A stretch of 58,715 bases of DNA from Flavobacteriales bacterium (lineage in GTDB: Bacteria > Bacteroidota > Bacteroidia > Flavobacteriales > UBA7430): the NCBI GenBank assembly GCA_022425195.1, contig JAKMFX010000042.1, positions 1-58,715 on the forward strand. The letters are read 5' to 3'. The position numbers and the translations under genes are program-made. Positions 55,365 through 58,715 of this stretch are shown here, one piece after another (position 1 is the first letter of the stretch; the number at the start of each line of letters is the position of its first letter). The notes under the pieces were generated by a model, which worked only from the letters and a program-made list of their open reading frames with translations, had not been told where the DNA came from and did not search any database.

Positions 55365-56093
55365 TTACCTATCACCTTTTCGATGATTGATTGTGGTGAG
55401 TTTATCTCCTTCTCTCAAAACTGTTTTGTAGAGATCTCCGTATTCATAGACCTCCATTTTCTCCTGAACTCCCTTCTCGGAATAATAAAACCACTTTCCA
55501 TGTTTTAATCCCTTTTTGTATTGGCCCTCCGTTTTTTTCTTTGATGAAGGGTAATAACTGATGTAAGTACCATGAAGTTGATCAAGAGCATAGAAGGCTT
55601 TCAAAAGTACATTGCCTGTCGCCCCATATTTCAACCATGCTCCTTCTTTCTTGTCGGATGCCCAGTGGATGACTTCAGCTAGGGTACTATCGGCATAAAA
55701 GATACGTTCTTCTCCTTCTTTGAGCCCCAATGTATAATCTTCAGTGGAAACCAAATGACCACGAGTACTAAAATACTTCCACCGTCCTATCTTTTGCTTT
55801 CCGTCAAATTGACCAAGTGCTTCCAAATTCCCGTTGGGCATATACATTACGGCATTTGAGATTCCTCCTGGGCTTTCATATTGTCGCTCTGAAATCACCT
55901 TTCCATTTTGGTCATAGAAACGAAAAACGCCCACTTCTTTATCGTCTTCAAAGGCCCCCTCATAACGCAGGGAACCCCATGGATACATTTTAGACCAAAC
56001 TCCTTGTTTCAAGCCGTTTGCATCCGTTACATTTTGAGCCGAAAGCAAACAGGAGCTCATTAATAATACCAGTGGTATACCTATTCTTTTCAT
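55365..56093 (-). CDS. YwqK-like repeat protein, secreted
   Basis: A protein of 242 residues with a signal peptide (about 1-19, LLSAQ) and about eight MORN-type repeats of the YwqK family, seen in LRYEGAFEDDKEVG, NLEALGQFDGKQKIG, HLVSTEDY, KTEGQYKKGLKHGKW and similar. YwqK family proteins are annotated as antitoxins in some hosts, but in Bacteroidota these periplasmic or surface repeat proteins are common and no toxin gene is adjacent. The function is unknown. It stands alone, with a 73-base gap to the glycosyltransferase gene upstream. Confidence 0.85.
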   Translation of the reverse strand: MKRIGIPLVLLMSSCLLSAQNVTDANGLKQGVWSKMYPWGSLRYEGAFEDDKEVGVFRFYDQNGKVISERQYESPGGISNAVMYMPNGNLEALGQFDGKQKIGRWKYFSTRGHLVSTEDYTLGLKEGEERIFYADSTLAEVIHWASDKKEGAWLKYGATGNVLLKAFYALDQLHGTYISYYPSSKKKTEGQYKKGLKHGKWFYYSEKGVQEKMEVYEYGDLYKTVLREGDKLTTINHRKGDR

Positions 56094-56166
56094 AAAAAAA
56101 ATTTAATCCATTAAAAATAACGATTCTGTTCTCATGTACAAAAATGAATTCCCTTTGCATGAATCA

Positions 56167-57288
56167 TCAAGAATTCTCAATGATTATTTTTGCCATATTT
56201 GACCAAGAATATTTTTTCTTTTCTTCTGAGACATTCTCAGCAAACTGAGCTTCTCTATTTTCATCATAAAAATCATGAATAGCCTCTGCAATGGCATCTG
56301 GATTCACATCGACCACATAACCCACTTTTTTATGAGCAACCACTTCTCCTAAACCTCCCACACGAGTAACCAATATAGGCTTGTTGAAATGATAAGCTAT
56401 TTGAGCCACTCCACTCTGCGTAGCAGAGCGATAGGGCTGAACAACCATATCCGAAGCGGAGAAGTATAGATTCACCTGATCCTGAGGGATAAAATCTGGA
56501 TAGAAATGAACCCGATCCGATCGCTTCAAATCAAGTACCTTCTTTTTATAGAATTCAGCATCATCATAAAACTCACCAGCAACAATCAATTCCACATCGT
56601 CTGGGAGTTGTGGCAAAGCATCCAATAGTAGATCCAAACCTTTGTATTTTCTGATAAAACCAAAAAACAATAAATATTTTTTAGAAGAATCAAGACCTAA
56701 ACGTTCTATGGCCATTTGTTTATCCAAAAGAATTCCAAACTGATCGTAAACAGGATGTGGGTGATCATCAACAACAGGGTTCATCACAAATTTTGACAAG
56801 TCTTTCCCTACGGACTTTGACATCACTAAAAATTGCGCATTGGCATTTAAAAAAAAACCCGTCAACATTGAATCGCCTAATCTTTTTTCATGAGGGATTA
56901 CATTATCGCATAAGGCAATGAGCTTGGCTGTTTTTCTCAAGCCTGAAAGCCTCAAAACAGCTCCAAGTGCTAAGCCTATAAAGGGAATCCAAAAGCGAGT
57001 AAGCACTATGTCCGGATTTTGACGTTTTAACCAAAATGCTGTTTTAATCCATGAAAAAGGATTTATAGAATTGATCTTTGTATGAATCTCTAAATCCGGA
57101 GAGGATCCGTCTTGTTCAAATTGTGTCTTTCCCGGAAATAGCAGACTCGGATATTGCAAAGAAAAGGAAAGCATCAACACTTCATGGCCCATTTTCTTTA
57201 GGGCCAATCCTAAAGCGTGATTACTGTCTGCAATACCACCTCTGAGTGGGTATGCGGGACCAATAATTATGACTTTCTTTCTTTTCAA
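56167..57288 (-). CDS. Glycosyltransferase family 4-type protein
   Basis: A GT-B glycosyltransferase of 373 residues. The N-terminal half begins KKVIIIGPAYPLRGGIADSN; the C-terminal half has LLFFGFIRKYKGLDLLLDAL and the nucleotide-sugar pocket PYRSATQSGVAQIAYHF. Donor and acceptor are not evident; envelope glycan synthesis is likely. The start is an unusual TTG at 57288, overlapping the GT2 stop as TTGA, and no in-frame ATG lies upstream of the conserved GGIADS segment. Translation is probably coupled to the GT2 gene. Confidence 0.88.
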   Translation of the reverse strand: MKRKKVIIIGPAYPLRGGIADSNHALGLALKKMGHEVLMLSFSLQYPSLLFPGKTQFEQDGSSPDLEIHTKINSINPFSWIKTAFWLKRQNPDIVLTRFWIPFIGLALGAVLRLSGLRKTAKLIALCDNVIPHEKRLGDSMLTGFFLNANAQFLVMSKSVGKDLSKFVMNPVVDDHPHPVYDQFGILLDKQMAIERLGLDSSKKYLLFFGFIRKYKGLDLLLDALPQLPDDVELIVAGEFYDDAEFYKKKVLDLKRSDRVHFYPDFIPQDQVNLYFSASDMVVQPYRSATQSGVAQIAYHFNKPILVTRVGGLGEVVAHKKVGYVVDVNPDAIAEAIHDFYDENREAQFAENVSEEKKKYSWSNMAKIIIENS

Positions 57289-58238
57289 GAATCTTTATTC
57301 AGTCGATCTTCAATGATGTAGTGGTTGCGCTCAGAATTTGAACGCGCAATTAATTCAGCAACAAAACCGGTTAAGAACAATTGTGCTCCAACAATCATTG
57401 CTAAAATACCAAAGTAAAACAAAGGTCGATCGGTCATGTTGTAAGCCTGCCACATCAACTTAGCATAGGCTAAGTAAGCGGCAATACCAAAACCAAGCAC
57501 GAAATATAAGACGCCAAAAAAACCAAACAAGTGCATGGGTTTCTTTCGAAATTTTGAAATAAACATCACGGTAAAGAGATCAAGGAAACCGTTGATGAAT
57601 CGCTCCATACCAAACTTCGTAACCCCGTACTTTCGCTCCTGATGCTTAACGACCTTTTGCCCGATCTTATCGAAGCCCGCCCATTTCGCCAATACGGGAA
57701 TGTAGCGGTGCATTTCTCCATATACTTCTATGGTCTTGATGACTTTGTGATCATAAGCTTTTAGTCCACAATTAAAATCTTTCAGCTCTATGCCAGACAT
57801 TTTTCGAGTGGCCCAATTGAACAACTTTGTGGGTATTGTTTTTGAGAGTGGATCGTATCTTTTTTCTTTGTATCCAGAAACCAAATGAAAGCCATCTCTT
57901 TTAATCATATTGTAAAGCTCAGGGATTTCCTCAGGACTGTCTTGAAGATCAGCATCCATGGTAATCACGACATCCCCTTGTGCCGCTTCAAAAGCGACAT
58001 ATAAACCCGCTGACTTTCCATAATTTCTTCGAAATTTTATGGCTTTTACCGCAGGGTCATATTTTGCTAAATCATCAATGATTGGCCAGGAGTTGTCGGT
58101 ACTTCCATCATCTACAAAAATGATCTCATAAGTGAAATCATTCACCTGCATGACTTGAGTTATCCAACTGTGTAATTCAGGGAGAGATTCTGCCTCATTA
58201 TAAAGAGGTATGCATATGGAAAGTTGTACATATCCCAT
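57285..58238 (-). CDS. Glycosyltransferase family 2, membrane-bound (DPM1/ArnC/GtrB-like)
   Basis: A protein of 317 residues: a GT-A catalytic domain (about 1-215) with LSICIPLYNEAESLPEL, VDDGSTDNSW, the DxD motif MDADLQD and a QERKYGVTKF segment, followed by two TM helices (about 235-257 and 268-295). This layout matches polyprenyl-phosphate sugar transferases that make a lipid-linked sugar at the inner membrane. It lies one base after the RDD gene stop and overlaps the GT4 start, so the three form an operon. Confidence 0.93.
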   Translation of the reverse strand: MGYVQLSICIPLYNEAESLPELHSWITQVMQVNDFTYEIIFVDDGSTDNSWPIIDDLAKYDPAVKAIKFRRNYGKSAGLYVAFEAAQGDVVITMDADLQDSPEEIPELYNMIKRDGFHLVSGYKEKRYDPLSKTIPTKLFNWATRKMSGIELKDFNCGLKAYDHKVIKTIEVYGEMHRYIPVLAKWAGFDKIGQKVVKHQERKYGVTKFGMERFINGFLDLFTVMFISKFRKKPMHLFGFFGVLYFVLGFGIAAYLAYAKLMWQAYNMTDRPLFYFGILAMIVGAQLFLTGFVAELIARSNSERNHYIIEDRLNKDS

Positions 58239-58239
58239 C

Positions 58240-58715
58240 TTAATCTGTAGTAATTTTGTCTTTATTTACAACATAAGTTTGAGCCATGATATCATGCAAA
58301 CACTGTCTATTTTTTGTAAACAACATTAATAAAAAACCAAGACATAACAATAAAACTGAAAATAATTTATCTATCCATCTAGCAAAAGCCACAGCAAAAA
58401 ATATTCGCTGACCTAATGGATTAACAACTTTTATACTCATCACTTTTTTCCCAATAGTGGCTTGCCAGGAACTACTCTCAAGGAAGCTGAAATATAACAT
58501 TGAAATAAGGTAAGCTCTAGGATCTTTAAACAAAACCCAATAATCAAACTTTTTTACTATTAAATCATCTTGAATATCGATTTGTAAAAACCACCATAAA
58601 AATGATAAAACCGAACTCAATATAAAAAAATCAATAAACATCGCAACTAGTCTATTTCCAAATGACGCAAAACCATAATTTTTAAAACATTTAGTATCAA
58701 AATCACCTGCAAAAT
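58240..58715 (-). CDS. RDD family membrane protein, 5' end beyond the window
   Basis: The frame ending at 58240 does not start at the internal ATG (58641). Reading upstream from it, codons stay open to the window edge, adding 24 residues (…NYGFASFGNRLVA) that form the Arg-containing beginning of an RDD domain directly before MFIDFFIL. The gene is therefore truncated by the window. The visible part has about three TM helices and the family turn KKVMSIKVVNPLGQ. RDD proteins are small membrane proteins, some linked to Na+/H+ transport; no function can be assigned here. Confidence 0.85.
   Translation of the reverse strand, partial: FAGDFDTKCFKNYGFASFGNRLVAMFIDFFILSSVLSFLWWFLQIDIQDDLIVKKFDYWVLFKDPRAYLISMLYFSFLESSSWQATIGKKVMSIKVVNPLGQRIFFAVAFARWIDKLFSVLLLCLGFLLMLFTKNRQCLHDIMAQTYVVNKDKITTD

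Noticed and set aside
55365-56093. Toxin-antitoxin module at the YwqK-like gene
   Set aside because: The protein has a signal peptide and no toxin gene is adjacent, so the antitoxin label looks like a family-name artefact.
1-58715. CRISPR array, prophage, insertion sequence or tRNA genes
   Set aside because: I looked for spaced direct repeats, transposase motifs and cloverleaf patterns and saw none; a scan with dedicated tools would be needed to be sure.

Overview
The window is chromosomal DNA of a Bacteroidota bacterium, most likely a marine or aquatic member of Flavobacteriales; the family cannot be fixed from sequence alone. The evidence is low GC, Bacteroidota-type -7 promoter boxes (TAnnTTTG), almost no Shine-Dalgarno sequences, secreted proteins with type IX secretion (T9SS) C-terminal domains, a long NusB, leucine dehydrogenase, a PUR/DUF3276 protein, and a flavobacterial-type 6S RNA between zapA and rny. 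Gene density is high. No gap without a gene call exceeds 300 bases. I see no tRNA, rRNA, insertion sequence, prophage or CRISPR array.

Layout. 1-9.8 kb: a left-edge fragment, a DUF2797 protein, a TonB-dependent receptor and an M23 peptidase, then a coiled-coil gene, zapA, 6S RNA and rny; then pirin, mqnA (futalosine menaquinone pathway) and DUF456. 9.9-16.6 kb: purB, yajC, DUF1573, nusB, leucine dehydrogenase, an ABC exporter and the PUR protein. 16.6-31 kb: a DUF7935-like protein, a secreted M43 metalloprotease, ftsK-lolA, a divergent UbiA-like protein, gcvP, and two tandem T9SS-exported paralogues. 30.5-38 kb: MlaF/MlaE-like lipid transport, a cluster of very small genes, TolC and an RND adaptor with tsaB, and gpmI. 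37.8-42.6 kb: a FtsB/DivIC-like protein, both methylmalonyl-CoA mutase subunits, a small envelope protein containing a poly-C tract, and a small Cys-rich membrane protein. 42.6-50.4 kb, minus strand: guaB, three periplasmic peptidyl-prolyl isomerase-type genes, moxR and murB in one tight run. 50.5-55.3 kb, minus strand: nitronate monooxygenase-like protein, an NRAMP-related transporter lacking the usual metal motifs, and an active/inactive M16 peptidase pair. 55.3-58.7 kb: a YwqK-like protein, two glycosyltransferases and an RDD protein that runs off the right edge.

Most genes are housekeeping functions in gene orders that look familiar for Bacteroidota: cell division, RNA turnover, envelope biogenesis, outer-membrane protein folding, and purine, glycine and propionyl-CoA metabolism. 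I did not find a clear new multi-gene system. The points most worth following up are the divergent NRAMP-like transporter in its M16 peptidase operon, the poly-C tract that behaves like an on/off switch on paper, the 32.0-32.7 kb patch of small genes and hairpins, the tandem T9SS paralogues, and the two edge genes whose true ends lie outside the window.
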